64,000 nt of DNA from Medicago truncatula (GCF_003473485.1 NC_053046.1:31015332-31079331); one strand, 5' to 3'; positions 22,617 through 34,836 are shown, counted from the stretch's first letter. Notes: generated by a model not told the origin, from the sequence alone. Translations and numbers: made by a program.

Positions 22617-23136
22617 AGTGGTTCGTCTGGAGAGACGTTAAACACTCAACATCAGCCTGGAGAGGCGGTGGTGAGAATACTCATGGTTAGTCTGGAGAGG
22701 CGGTGATAACAATACTCGTGATCAACCTTTGAGGTGGAGTGGCAAAGTGGAAGCATAGTGGAAGTACTCATTTGGAAGTTGAGGTAGAGAAAGCTCAACT
22801 TGAGGTGGAGTTGATGACACCGGAAAATGGTATGACTATGGAGGCTTTGGGAGTTTTATGCTCTAGTTGTGAGCATGCGAATTCTTCATGAGGACGGAAG
22901 GTATTCCGGGGTTTGAAGAATGTATGGGGTGGCTTGTGTGATTACCTAAAACACCAAGGGTGATCGGATGCAAGGTGATCTTCGAGGAGACGGGAGACGT
23001 TCCGTGGTTGAAGATGGTTTGGTGTAGTCTTGTGGAGCAACTTGGTATAGTTGGATGCAAGGGAAAACAAAAGGGGAGATTGGTGGTTGATGGTTAAAGT
23101 GGCATCATCACCAAATTAGAAGTCAAGGTGGAGAAA

Positions 23137-23888
23137 TGTTGAGATTTGTCTTCAAATTTGTGGTCTGGAAGAACAGGGAAATCGTGACACGAATTTGGCA
23201 TCGTGACACGATTTCGTGGTGCTGTGAGCTAGTCTGCATGGTGCCAAATCGTGACACGATTGTGGGAAATCGTGACACGATTGTGCAAACTTGCTCGTTA
23301 AGTTTCCATGATAAGGAAATCGTGACACGATTTTATCAGTGGAAGGCATGTATTTAAGTGTTCTTGTGCAGATTTGAAGGAGAGTTGGAAAAGAGAGAAA
23401 CTTGGGAAATCAAAGGGAGCAACTCTAGGGTTTAGGGTTCTTTGATTAGAGTATCTCTTGGGTTGAAAACATGGGAAACACCTTGTAGAGAGAAAATCAT
23501 TGAGTGTCTTGGTGAGATTGGGAAAAGGGTAGAAATTAGGGTTAGTTCATTGTGAACTTGTCTAATCTAATTTCTTGTAACCTTTTGTATCCCTTTTGTA
23601 AGAACTCTTTGATAGTGGATTGGAGAGTACAATCTCTCCTCCAGAGTAGGTCAAATTTGGACCGAACTGGGTGAACAATCTCTTGGTGTCTTTGTTTTCT
23701 TCTTCCCTCTCCTTTTATCTTGTGATTGTGTATTGTGTTTCTCACTTGTTTCCTAGATTAGATCTAGGTGGTGTTTTGTTGATTATTGCTTGTACACACA
23801 CTTTGTTTGGTGGTTACCACTCTACTTTGCTCCACACACCATATTTCTTGTATTGGTGTGGTTCGACTTGAGATCGGAATTCACAACA
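23137..23888 (+). repeat. 3' LTR of the gag-only element
   Basis: 752 bp; differs from the 5' LTR chiefly by lacking 27 bp between palindromes four and five, plus a few substitutions. Confidence 0.9.
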
Positions 23889-24474
23889 TATGGTTTAAAG
23901 GATTAACCTCGGACAAATATCGATAAACTATAACTTCACTATTATTAATGTGTCGAAGTATTATTTGGCACTCTCTCCGTTGCAAAATATAATAAAAAGT
24001 GAATCAAACAAATTTTATGTACTCGGTTCCAAATTTGGTTCAAATTCATCAATTTTCTTTGATTCACTTTTACGTATATTTATTTTTTTATGAAATATTT
24101 TAAGTAACTTTCTTTGACCCAGTTAATATAAATTAATAAATAAAATATTTTTTAAATAAAAAATAACTACACTAGAACTTTAATATCCTCCCTTTCCCCT
24201 CTTTTAGAAATGGTTCAAACAAACTTACCACATTTTTGTCAAAGGGACTGGATTGAGGAAGTCTCCAGCAGTTGGACTGAGATACAACACCTTTTTTTGC
24301 TCCCGGCCATATGTCGTGCAAGGTAAAAGCGGCTGTTGGAGGTCGAAGGCATATTGATTCTCGGCATACTGCCGGAGACCATTGGTGAGAGACAATAATA
24401 TCATCATAAATTAAAGCATTTGTTGTTGTGTAAATGCAGATAACAAGAATAAATTTGAAGTAGAGTGATCCCAT

Positions 24475-26064
24475 TTTTTGAGGATGTGATGGTGTGCTAA
24501 AATGTCTTACAACTTAGTATTGAGGGGAGGGGGTGCTTACAACTTCGTTTTTGTTTTGAAGGAAGGAAGAACGTCAATTCTATTATAGTTGAAGATTAGT
24601 TTGTTCACGAAGATGTGGTGTGCTATTTTTTTTTAACCGCATATTGAATATTAATTATTCTGAAAGAAAGTACAAATACAAAAGAAAGTACAAATGCATA
24701 AATACGCTTTCTCATTTAAGGTCTACCGGTGTAGGAACATGTGACGTGCACGTGGTAGTCATTTGCTCATAGAAACTTTAGAAAATGTCGACTTTTAAAA
24801 TGTTTATATAGAGAAAAATGTTTTTTTTTTTTTAAAAGTACGCATTGTAAAGTACATTTGTTTTAAATTTACTAAAGTGCACCCTTGTGTAGTATAATCA
24901 TACTATAAACATCAAATTTTTTTATTTTTTAAATTTTTAGCAAAGACATCAAATTTTTTATTTCTAAGTATCTTTGTGACTTATATTTTAAAAAGCTTTT
25001 GTACAAAACTAAGAGGTAGTTTCTGCACACTTTTTTTCCATCCTATGAGGTAGTTTGTCTTTCATACTATATCAATCACGTGATTCAGATGTTAACAGTA
25101 ACATATTATAGCAAGTAAGAAGTAGTTTTTGCACCCTTTTTTTCCATTTGAAGTGGTTGCATGTTGTTTGTTCATAAAATATTACACATTATCAAATACA
25201 ATCCATGATGATATGAGTAGGGGTAAAAATAGATTAAGTCGAGTTAGATTTTGCTAGTCTGTTTAAACTTAAATTACATTATAAAGATATTCATATCATG
25301 AAATAAACCTAAATTTAGTCTGTTAAATTTTTTAAGGCATGCGGCCTATCGTAGACTGACTTTATAGGCCCGAGTCTCGTCTTTTGAAAGTTTGATATGG
25401 TCTGATAACTTGTTTAAAAGTTTATTTCATGATATGAATATCTTTATAATGTAATTTAAGTTTAAACAGACTAGCAAACTAATAAATGAATGAGATCAAA
25501 CTCCCTTTTAATATTTAACATAATTTTCTTTTTAGAATTTGAGTCTATACTATATCATATACGTGGCACACGACTTTGGAACATATGAAAGAGTCGTAAC
25601 CTAAAACCTTGGGACGATATTGATGACCATATCACAAGGATATGTCAACATGTTTCCACATTCCTTAATCAATGGTTGTGGACAAATCTCAATGGGTAAA
25701 CAAAAACACAATTAGGATAAAATAATGTTTGAATAAATTTTTGTTTAAATAAATTATATATCGCATTTTTTTTTAGCAGAAGAAAACTGAAATAAAAATA
25801 AACAACAAGAAAGAGAAACTATAGTGACATTAAGCATGACCCACGTACAACTCAATCGGGAATACATAGTGAAAACAAATCTAGTGGATCAACCCTAATC
25901 TATCCTAACAAACAATCACTAATCACGAGCGCAACCCAGCGAACTTGCGTACATGCGCGAAACCAAATTACAAAAAAGAATGAAAAGTGAATGTTTGCAA
26001 AGAACAAATTGGGTCCAAAAGCATATGAAAGGAAGAAAAAAAAAAATCAAAAGTATTTGGTTGA
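24475..26064. other. Intergenic between the RNase T2 relic and CPT1
   Basis: AT-rich with no ORF. Includes the 5' flank of the RNase T2 pseudogene and the perfect inverted repeat at 25250-25478. The 3' untranslated region of CPT1 is near 25900-26064. Confidence 0.45.
25250..25478. repeat. Perfect 59-bp inverted repeat (foldback element)
   Basis: Arms 25250-25308 and 25420-25478 are exact reverse complements over 59 bp, separated by 111 bp. The spacer includes GGCATGCGGCCTATCG and TATAGGCCCGAGTCTCG. Perfect arms point to a recent foldback/MITE or gene conversion between the arms. Confidence 0.85.
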
Positions 26065-28112
26065 TTAATATCGTCCACCATAACGTCTCTGTCTATTTTG
26101 AAATGAAGTTAAGGCCTCTATAAACTCATCCTTCCCAAAATCAGGCCAAAGTTTTCTATTAAAGAAAAGTTCTGTATATGCCAATTGCCATAACAAGAAA
26201 TTACTAACTCTAAGTTCTCCACTGGTCCGTATTAGTAAATCTGGATAAGGAAATTCTGTACAATTAGTTTCTAATTCCTTTTCAATAATATTTTCATTTA
26301 TGTCTTCCAAATGAATAATGCCATCTTGCACTTTTTGGGCTACACTTTTGCATGCTTGGACTAAATCATATTTTCCACTATAGCTTACTGCCAAAATAAG
26401 TTGGAATTTGGGATTCTCCTTTGTACTCTCTTCAGCACTAGCTATCATACTTTTCAATGACTTGGGGAGCTTTGATGTATCTCCAATCACAGATATTTGA
26501 ATTCCTTCCCTATAACAAAGTAATGGTATCACAAGCTGACTAAAAAGTTCTTGTAAAATCACTTAATATATATAAAGGGGAAAAGGAAGAAACAAAAATA
26601 ATATGGGTTAGGTTAACAAGTGCGCTACCTTTAGGGCACTTATAAAGGAAATCTAAAGTAGTAGATTTGCATTTGATTCAACAACATTTTTTGAAAGAGA
26701 CACAATATTTTTTGTAAAAGGTCAAAATAAGATTTATTTTTTTATTTTTTTATTAATAATGTCTAGTATTGTTTCTATATTGTCATGAATTGGTCTTATT
26801 TTAATGAGATTTAACTAATTTTTTATTGGCAATTAAAATAATATGACAAAAATGATAAAATAGTTTAAATGAGGGGTAAAGATTGAAAGAAAAATCCAGC
26901 CTAAAAACGTGTATCCCCTTAATAAATTGTTGTTGTAGATATATCTTTGCACATGCAATCCATTATCTTTTTATGCTCTCTTTCTTCCTTTTTTTTTTAA
27001 AAAAAGAATTAGCTACATGTTTTATTAAATCAACTTGTTATTTTAATAGTAATTGGAGGTTAAAATTGACCTATAAAAGTCTAGCTAAAAAAAAAGCATG
27101 TATTCTATTTATATATTGATATACATATTGAAATATAACAAATAATAATATACCCCTTAAAAAACAAATAATAATATATTAATTAGTTACTTTTATTAAA
27201 AAAAAAGTAATATATATATATATATAGAGAAATATTTATGTTTTATTGTCATCTTATAATATTAATGTATCACTAATGTTTATTTTTATCATATCATTTA
27301 CTATTTATTATTCTCTTCTTTTAATCTTTTTTTTTTATATCATTAATTAGTGATAATTTTATAAAATCATTCATAATTTCTATTTTCAATAAAAAATTAA
27401 CTACCGTTTTTTAATATATATGAAAATATAAAAACGACTTATAATAAAATACAGAAGAAATATCTAATTAGTTTGGTCTAAAAAAAGTACTTAATTAGTT
27501 AAAGCAGTTAGAATTTGACACCTCTCTAGTGCTTCAATTTCAGAATTTATTGTTCTTTCAAAGAGGCTCATCAAAAATTCAACTTCCACCTGCATCACCA
27601 CCACCAATAATGAAAACCAAGCATAACCACTATCAACAACTAATGTCATGTTCATCAAAGTGAACTAAACTAACAAGTGAAATTAAAATGACCTTAGGTC
27701 GAATCCAATTATCGGTTGAGAATGCAAAAACAGTTAGAACCTTTATTCCCCAACTATAACACAACATCACCATCCTTCTCAACGACTTTATACCGGCTAC
27801 ATGACCCGCTGATGCCGGTAACCCCCTCATCTTTGCCCACCTCCCATTCCCGTCCATAATCACCGCCACATGCTTAGGCATCAGATCCGCTTGCAGTTCC
27901 TTCGGCAATGGCTCCACTTCTGGAAAATCTCCGTCCACAGAAGTTTCCCCATCCACCCGATCCTGAAAAGCCACGACAGTAGTGACGCGTTTGGTAACAA
28001 GCTTTGAAGAATATCGAGAATGAGTTTGTATCTGAGTGATCCCCCGATGAACATGGTTAGTAGTAATAGCTGTCTTTAGTAGTAGTGGCATGGGAAGTGT
28101 TAAGGAAAACAT
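26065..28112 (-). CDS. cis-prenyltransferase 1 (undecaprenyl/dehydrodolichyl diphosphate synthase family)
   Basis: Three exons: 28112-27693, 27589-27522 and 26509-26065, giving 310 residues in consistent phase. The enzyme family adds isopentenyl diphosphate units in cis to an allylic primer. Seen: [17 protein letters not shown] with catalytic Asp87, [10 protein letters not shown] ending exon 1, the short exon 2 ([17 protein letters not shown]), [23 protein letters not shown] and the terminal RRYGGR. The first 70 residues are Ser/Thr/Arg-rich and precede the conserved core, suggesting a plastid transit peptide (inference). Oddity: where the other two genes have NYGGKYDVV or NYGGRYDVV this one has SYSGKYDLV. 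It is the first of three tandem same-strand paralogues, and the product chain length is unknown. Confidence 0.92.
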
Positions 28113-28877
28113 GTTAGTAATAATGTGAATATGGTTAGGGATAACGATTTGGCTAATGTGGGAAATGGAAGGTGGTTATTGTTTTTACGTAGTATAATGT
28201 AGTTTAGTAGGATGTCTTATTTATAATTAAAAAATGTGTTGTTGAAACTTGATTGGTTGTGCTGTACCGTAGAAATTACAAAAGGGAATGAATGGCTCTA
28301 ATTAGGTGATGGATGCATATTTTGTCTTTCTCCTTGCAAACCATCACATCAAAAATCTTTCGTTCTTTGCCTTGTAGCATGTTGAAGTAATATGCAACCT
28401 ATAGATGCCAGAAAATTAGAAGACTTGTGGTTCAACACGGCTGGCTGTGGGCATGTGCAAGCAGACCCACAGCATAATTCCCTTAATTAACTTTGCCACA
28501 TTTTAATCGTGTGCTTAAGTTGGGTGTCTTAATATTATTTGTCACAGTACAACCGTGGTTAAATTAATGAGGATTAGGGGTATAGTTTGACACTTAATTA
28601 ATTTTTATTAGAGGTCTAATTTTTAAGATTAAAACAATGACCTCTAAAGTGTTGAAGACGATCATGCGGTTCAATTATACGAAGAAAATAAAATGCATCA
28701 ATAATATTTGTACAGTCCATATTCTCCGTCACTTAAGAAAGATTGGTAAAAAAAATTAGATGATGCATATTGTGCATATTAGACAACCTTCAAAACTCAT
28801 TTGGGATTGTCTCCGTGTTAGCTGGTGTATGAGAAATCATGGCATCTTTGTGTAGAGTTAGAACACAAGGCTTATTG
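28113..28877. other. Promoter side of CPT1
   Basis: No ORF or named repeat seen; presumably includes the CPT1 promoter. Confidence 0.4.
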
Positions 28878-28988
28878 CACTACTAGAAAAAGTAAAATTA
28901 GCGAGGGAAATTAGTGACGGAATTAGAGAGGAATTTCACGTTTTCCCTCGCAAAATTTGCCTCACTAATTTTTGTTTTTTTAGTAGTG
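28878..28988. mobile_element. CACTA-type MITE, 111 bp
   Basis: Starts CACTACTAGAAAAAG and ends TTTTTTTAGTAGTG, terminal inverted repeats that begin CACTA. The flanking trinucleotides TTG and TCG agree at two of three bases, near the 3-bp duplication expected. The interior (GCGAGGGAAATTAGTGACGG) is non-coding and partly self-complementary. Confidence 0.75.
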
Positions 28989-29861
28989 TCGATTGTTTTT
29001 GAATGTTGATGCCAAATTAGTTGGTCAAAGGCTTCTCAAGTTGAATCAATCAGAGGAAATGAGGTTGATGGAACATGATAAATATGTACCATTCCAAGCA
29101 TTTTCTTAACAACAATATTTTTTATTATTTAAGCAGGGATAAGTAAAAGTGATATAGACCGACCAATGTGAGTCGTAAAAGTAGTACTCAACCCTACCGA
29201 AGAGCACAAAAGATTTACTTTATAATACAATATAATGGGTTTGAATAAATCGTTCATAGATTAAACAAAGAGGCATTGTCGTTCGAGCGGTGCTTGTGAT
29301 TAGCCACTTTGGTTTCGATTATCAATGATACTACACTTCAAGAGGTAAACACATGAACCCTTGGTCTTGTTTGATTTGCAATTAATAGTTTAATCAAGAT
29401 CCGTTTCATTGATATTTATTCCTTTAAGAGGACTAAAATTTGAATATAAACCCTCTTGAAATCCCAACATTGATGTGCATGGAAACTCAGGTGACTTTGG
29501 AGATCAAAAGTTAGGCAATCCATATCCTCGTACTTGACCTTTTCACACCATCAAGTGCTTTCTTTACTAAAGCACAGACGAACACTCCATCTGCTCTTGT
29601 ATATTTAAATATATTTATGATGATTTTCTTGTGCATTTAATTTGTATATTTAATTAGTTATATGTTTTCATACACATAAGTATAATAGGTTATGTAAAGA
29701 ATCATACAAATGCTTGACAAAAAAATAGAAATCATACAAATGAAATTTTTTTTACTTCCACAAATATACCACCACAACCATCGAACTTTAGATTATCAAG
29801 AAATCTTATTCATAGAACTTAATGATTAAGACAACAATATCACTTGATATATGGAGATGAA
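28989..29861. other. Intergenic between CPT1 and CPT2
   Basis: AT-rich with no coding signal; includes the 3' flank of CPT2. Confidence 0.4.
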
Positions 29862-30867
29862 TTAATGTCGTCCACCATAACGTCTTTGTCTCTTTTGAAA
29901 GAAACTTAAGGCCTCTACAAATTCATCCTTTCCAAAATCTGGCCAAAGTTTTTGATTAAAGAAAAGTTCTGCATATGCCAATTGCCATAACATGAAATTA
30001 CTAACTCTAAGTTCTCCACTAGTCCGTATTAGTAGATCCGGGTTAGGAAACTCAGTGCACTTAGTTTCCAATTCCTTTTCAATAATGTTTTCATCAATGT
30101 CTTCTAAATGAAGAGAACCATCTTGAACTTTCTTGGCCACACTTTTACATGCTTGGACTACATCATATTTCCCACCATAGTTAATTGCCGCAATAAGTTG
30201 GAGTTTTGAATGATTCTTGGTGCTCTCTTCAACACTACTTATCATTCTCTGGAGTGACTTGGGGAGCTTTGATGAATCTCCAATCATAGATATTTTAATT
30301 TGTTCTCTATTATTACAATTACAAGGAAAAAAAATCAACGATTGATTAAATAGTGGCAAAAATGTTAATCTAATTAAGATCACTAGATATAAGGGGAAAG
30401 ATATAAAATATATATATATATAGGGTTATGATGATGAGTAGATCTATTAAAAAATGGCATCTTTTTAAAAAAAAAAATCTGAAAAAATGTCTAAGTACTT
30501 TTTTTGTTACACAAAAATGTCTTTTATGCACGTCAATAAAAATAATTTTACTAATAATAATAATAAGGGCTTTTTTTAGGCGAATAATAATAATGATTAA
30601 TGAAGTAAATGATCTCTATAAATATCTGTAATTTTATTTTTAGTCCCCCACAAAAAAATATTATATTTGTTAGTCTCTGTAAAATTATCAATCAGCATTT
30701 TTAGTCATTGTAAAGTTTTTCATCAGCATTTTCAGTCTCTATTAAAAATTTTGTTAACATTTTTCGTCACTAAAATTGGTAAAAGGAAATGTTACAAGAA
30801 TTAAAAATACTGATTTTTTTTGTAGGAGCTAAAAACAGAATTCAGAACATTTATAAAGATCATTCAC

Positions 30868-30914
<47 letters not shown>

Positions 30915-33757
30915 TTTTAAACATATATCTAATCATATTTTACTATGTTAGTATTTATTGTCCATGATGCTTAGCTCGACAATACTGATATATTGTTAAA
31001 TTTCTTTCAAAAAACAAAATTATTGATATTGTTAAACTAGTTTCTTTTATTTAGGTTCAAATTTGAGATCTTACATTTATGTTTGTGATTTTTGAGTGGT
31101 GTTTGTTACTTTAACTACAGAAAAAAAAAAATTGAAAAATAATAGAAAATAACAGTGATAGGATGTATTGTAAAAAAGTTACGCTACTACTAATATGTAA
31201 AAGTTTTTCTTTTGGCAATAATGTGTTAAAGTTAATCTCTAATAATAATGGTGGATTAATAATTAGTAAAAAAAAGTGTATTAAAATATTTATTATTTTC
31301 TGTATTATAAGGCTCACTTTATAATAAAAAATAAAAAAAATTCCTTTCCTTTCAAAAGAAAAAAGAAAATAATTTTTTTATTTTTATTATCGTTGATTAT
31401 TTCCCTTAAAACAAAATTGTTGTTGATTTTTTGTGTTAACATTGTGGTTCTTAATGGAAGAGACTTATAATTCGAAGTTCAATCGTAAGATAAATAAAAT
31501 CTGACTAAACATGATTTCATTCATAAATTAAATTCAATCACTTAACTATAATTGTTTATTCGTGGCTGGTAATCATGTTTCAGGTTCCTTTTAACGCAGC
31601 TCTGCTTTCACTTCGGTGGTTGGCTGGGTCGTCGTCGATTTCTGGTGGTTTGTTGGTCCTAGGGACTGTGTTGGAAGAAAACCCCATCTGGGTAGGTTCT
31701 GTTCTGTTTCGATCTAGTGGTGGGTGGCGGTATTCCATGTCTTTGATCTCTGATTCATTTAAGATCTGTTGAGATCTGTATTTTTCAAGGTGTTTGGTAT
31801 GCTGCCAATACAACTGTGGTATTGGATTTGTTAGGTTTAAAGACCTCGTTGATGTTGTGATTCTAAGTTATGGTTCGCGCTGGTCTAGTTTGGTACGAAA
31901 GAGCGTTTAATGCATGTTGTGTAGTTCATTGGGGGTTTTGGACCATGAATCGTATCGTCAATGCTTGATGTCATTGTTTCAGGTTATCCAAGTCATTTTG
32001 TTGATTGACATGGGACTCTATGGACTCGAAAGAGTCGTCAATGCTTGATGTCCTTGTTTCAGGGAGTTGATGGTACGTGATCCGATTTCGTGTTGACGAT
32101 CGTTTCATTCGCCAACTTTAGACTCATGCTTAATTGTTAGAATTGTTTAGGGTTGGATCCATTTGTGGATCTTTTTTTATTTTTCATTTTATTTTTATTG
32201 TTTTGATTTTTCCCGTTAGGGTTGTTGACTGAGTCAGGTTTTATGTCCCTCCAGTTCTTATGTAATTTCCCTTTTTTTTAATAATATTTATGAGCAATTG
32301 GCCACAAGAGTATGGTTCCAACTTAGTTGGACACTATCCATTTTTATGTCATTTTACTCTTGGCCTATAAAAAAAATAGTACTACTAACAAAACATAACA
32401 TGATTCATTCATTAGTTAGACCAATAAGAAATTTCTTTTTTATGATATGTTCTAAGAACGGTACACCTTACAAGTTTCGAACCAAGTAACATGGTTGAAA
32501 ATTCCAACCAAGTGATCTTTATGTAGAGAGTAGAGGTGTTTTTTTTTTTTTTTGTCAACAAGAGTAACTGCAATAAACAGTGTAGCAGTGAGAGTTTCGT
32601 ACCTCATGATTGCTTCAGTTTCAGAGTTTATTATTCTCTCAAGCAGGCTGAACAAGAATTCAACCTCTAACTGCGCATCACCACCGATCAAAATTAAGCC
32701 AAACAACCATGATAAATAACAACATGCCATGTTCCAATGTACTCGAATTTAAACAAAAAAAAGTATACTCATCCCTTCGAAAATATAAATAAAAATAGGT
32801 TAACAAAAATTAATATATTTAGTTTAAATTTTACGTCAAATACATTAACTTTTGTTCATACATTTTTTTTTCTATATTTTGGGACGGAAAGATTATATAT
32901 TTTGTGGCTTTAAATACAAATAATTTTTTTTTAGGAGTAAAATATAAATAAATGTATACCTCATTTTGACTTGTTCAAATAAAAAAAATATAAATAAATG
33001 TATAACTATTGTAATTTTATTTAATTATGATGTGATTCCAAATATATTAATATTACTTCATGCTTTATTTTCTATAGGATATCCCCTAAGGAGCTATATG
33101 TATTATTTTTCACTTTATATATAATAAAGTGTTTTTTTAGAAAATGTCTATACTATAATAATATAAAGTGGCAAATTTGTTTAAGGGTTTAATTGAAAGT
33201 GAAAATGTTTTCTCAAAATCATGAATTTACCGTATGGTATAGATATTTCCTATAAAAAAAAAAATCTTTATATTGGCTTTGTTAGTAATGAGACAGGAGA
33301 AAGCAAAGGGAAAAAAAAAAATTATGACCTTGGGGCGAATCCAATTATCAGTAGAAAACATGAAAATAGTGAGAACCTTTATCTCCCATCTCAAACACAT
33401 TTTCACCATCGTTTTCAGCGACTGCATGCCGGCTGTGTGTCCCTCCGACAGCGGCAACCCTCTCATCTTTGCCCACCTCCCATTTCCGTCCATAATCACC
33501 GCCACATGCTTCGGAATCATCTCCTTCCTCAACTCTGTCTGCGTCAGCTCTACTTCCAGCAAGTCTTCGTCTATGGAAGCTCTTCCTTCCGCCTTGTCCG
33601 CATTTGGAATCGAACCAGCAACCGTAGTGCCACGTTTGATAATGATCATGGGTTGTGAGGGGAGCCGGCGTGATTGGGAACGAGAAGCATGGGTAGGGTT
33701 GGTTGTAGTCTTTGGTGGACAAGTTATTAGTGTAATAGGGGGACTTAACGACAACAT
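29862..33757 (-). CDS. cis-prenyltransferase 2
   Basis: Three exons: 33757-33329, 32670-32603 and 30306-29862, giving 313 residues. Exon 2 (68 bp) and exon 3 (445 bp) have exactly the sizes of those in CPT1. Signatures: [17 protein letters not shown] with catalytic Asp90, [43 protein letters not shown], and LAYAELFF with RRYGGRH at the end. The first 80 residues (many Pro, Thr, Ser, Arg) resemble a plastid transit peptide. Intron 2 is enlarged to about 2.3 kb by a (TAA)15 microsatellite and a GC-richer repeat-like block at 31566-32281. No frameshift or stop, so the gene looks functional. As for CPT1, primer choice and chain length cannot be read from the sequence. Confidence 0.92.
30869..30913. 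repeat. (TAA)15 microsatellite in CPT2 intron 2
   Basis: Uninterrupted run of 15 TAA units. Confidence 0.95.
31566..32281. repeat. GC-richer repeat-like block in CPT2 intron 2
   Basis: Base composition differs sharply from the surrounding AT-rich intron. It contains a 29-bp direct repeat with one mismatch (31955-31983 and 32035-32063, 80 bp apart). It ends with TTATGTAATTTCCCTTTTTTT-like sequence resembling the 3' end of a non-LTR element on the plus strand. No clear ORF. I infer a retrotransposon-derived insertion, not proven. Confidence 0.45.
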
Positions 33758-34757
33758 GGTTTTCTTATCTAATTTGCTAAACGTAAAAAGTAAACTAACT
33801 ATGAAATGTTATGCTTTAAGCAAGAGGATAGGCTGCTTTATTTATAAACAGGATTTGTTTTTGTTTTTATGGAAGAAAAAAAAAATTGACTTGAGTCCCC
33901 GAGATACATAGGTAGGGGTCCATGTCGGTAAGTTATTTCCTTGGTTAATTACATTCTTAAGAATTAATTACATTCTTGCTCTTGGTTAATCTATATCGCT
34001 ATGATCATGGAATTTTCTGTGAGTTATGATTTTCATTGCATTTTGGGTCGATTCGCCACTTAGTGATGCACTTTGCCTTATTTCAAATGTACACTTGTAG
34101 CTAGACTAGAGATGAGGTAACCTTAATATAATGATATTGCGAACCCAACAATTTAATAAAATTTAAAAAATTAGGATAAATCCCTAAAATTACAGAAAGG
34201 GTGGGAATGAATTGGGAAAGAAGGAAACCAAAGTTAGGGTGCAATTACCTCCGTAAGTAGATAAGAGAAGAATTCTTAGCAAAGTTTAGTATTAACAACT
34301 CTAATCACTGCAATCCTTTCACTATGACATTTTAGAAATGTAGGGTTCATGCTTTCACCCGTGAAAGAGTAAATTTTTGTTTATTTCATTTTATTTCGAT
34401 TGAATATCCAATTTCAAGAAGCACGAGGGTAGATAAAGTTCTTATTTCGGTCATAGAGAAATGCTAGCAACACACACTTCTCAACATATTATCTTTGATT
34501 GACCACATTTATATGGGACCCACCACATTTATATGGGACCCACATAATTTGGTTATTTATACAACCTACAATTTAAATTCCAATTTCCAAAACTATTCTT
34601 TAAATTTATATTAAACATATTTAATTTGTATATTTAATATAAAATATCCAATTTCCAAGACTATTCTTTATTTAATTTAAATTTTATGTTTAAATAATTG
34701 TCTCAATATCTATGAAAACAAATTTCCATGAGATATATTTTAGAGAAAACAATTACT
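33758..34757. other. Upstream of CPT2, intergenic
   Basis: No ORF. Contains a 20-bp motif repeated in tandem near 34503-34545 (CCACATTTATATGGGACC twice). Confidence 0.4.
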
Positions 34758-34836
34758 TTTTTAGCTTAATTGGTTGGGATAATGCATAAAATATGCACGA
34801 TCCGGGGTTCAAATCCCGACCCACTACCAAAAAAAA
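34758..34836 (+). mobile_element. Short tRNA-like SINE fragment
   Basis: Has an A-box-like TTAGCTTAATTGG at 34761, a B box GGTTCAAATCC at 34806-34816 and a final A run (34829-34836). The segment between the boxes does not fold into a tRNA anticodon arm that I can support, so I call it a SINE piece and not a tRNA gene. Confidence 0.5.

Larger units (their letters stand above)
20945..23893 (+). mobile_element. Gag-only LTR retrotransposon (TR-GAG type, copia-like gag)
   Basis: Complete element 20950-23888 between the 5-bp duplication TATGG (20945-20949, 23889-23893). The LTRs begin TGTTGAGATTTG and end GAATTCACAACA. A primer-binding-like TTGGCGCCCACCGTGGGG follows the 5' LTR directly, and a purine run AAGGTGGAGAAA precedes the 3' LTR. 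The only ORF is gag. No protease, integrase, reverse transcriptase or RNase H is present; about 520 bp of non-coding sequence with GTCTGGAGAGGCGGTG-like repeats follows gag. Mobility would need enzymes from another element. The LTRs are nearly identical apart from a 27-bp difference, suggesting a recent insertion. Confidence 0.9.
20457..24474 (-). pseudogene. S-like RNase T2 pseudogene, intron split by an LTR retrotransposon
   Basis: Exon 1 (24474-24229, 82 codons) encodes a signal-peptide-like start (MGSLYFKFILVICIYTTTNA). It also has the RNase T2 first active-site motif as FTLHDIWP (His53 kept; the family usually has FTIHGLWP), and it ends at a GTAAGT donor. Exon 2 begins at 20814 after CAATAG in matching phase and carries FWEGQWDAHGSC. 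This is the second active-site motif (usually EW.KHG.C) with Glu replaced by Gln and Lys by Ala. A frameshift near 20690 moves the reading to KAYFQLAIDL and DIKDLRSQLQAIYGVRPQF, the family C-terminal half. The intron contains the 2.9-kb element 20950-23888. Enzymes of this family cut RNA in the secretory pathway or vacuole; the lost acidic and basic residues and the frameshift argue against activity. Confidence 0.85.

Noticed and set aside
33227-33911. Long plus-strand ORFs opposite CPT2 exon 1 (and similarly 48307-48633 opposite CPT3)
   Set aside because: Antisense shadows of the conserved prenyltransferase exon.
34758-34836. Possible tRNA gene with A and B boxes
   Set aside because: No convincing acceptor stem or anticodon arm and a trailing A run; better explained as a SINE fragment.
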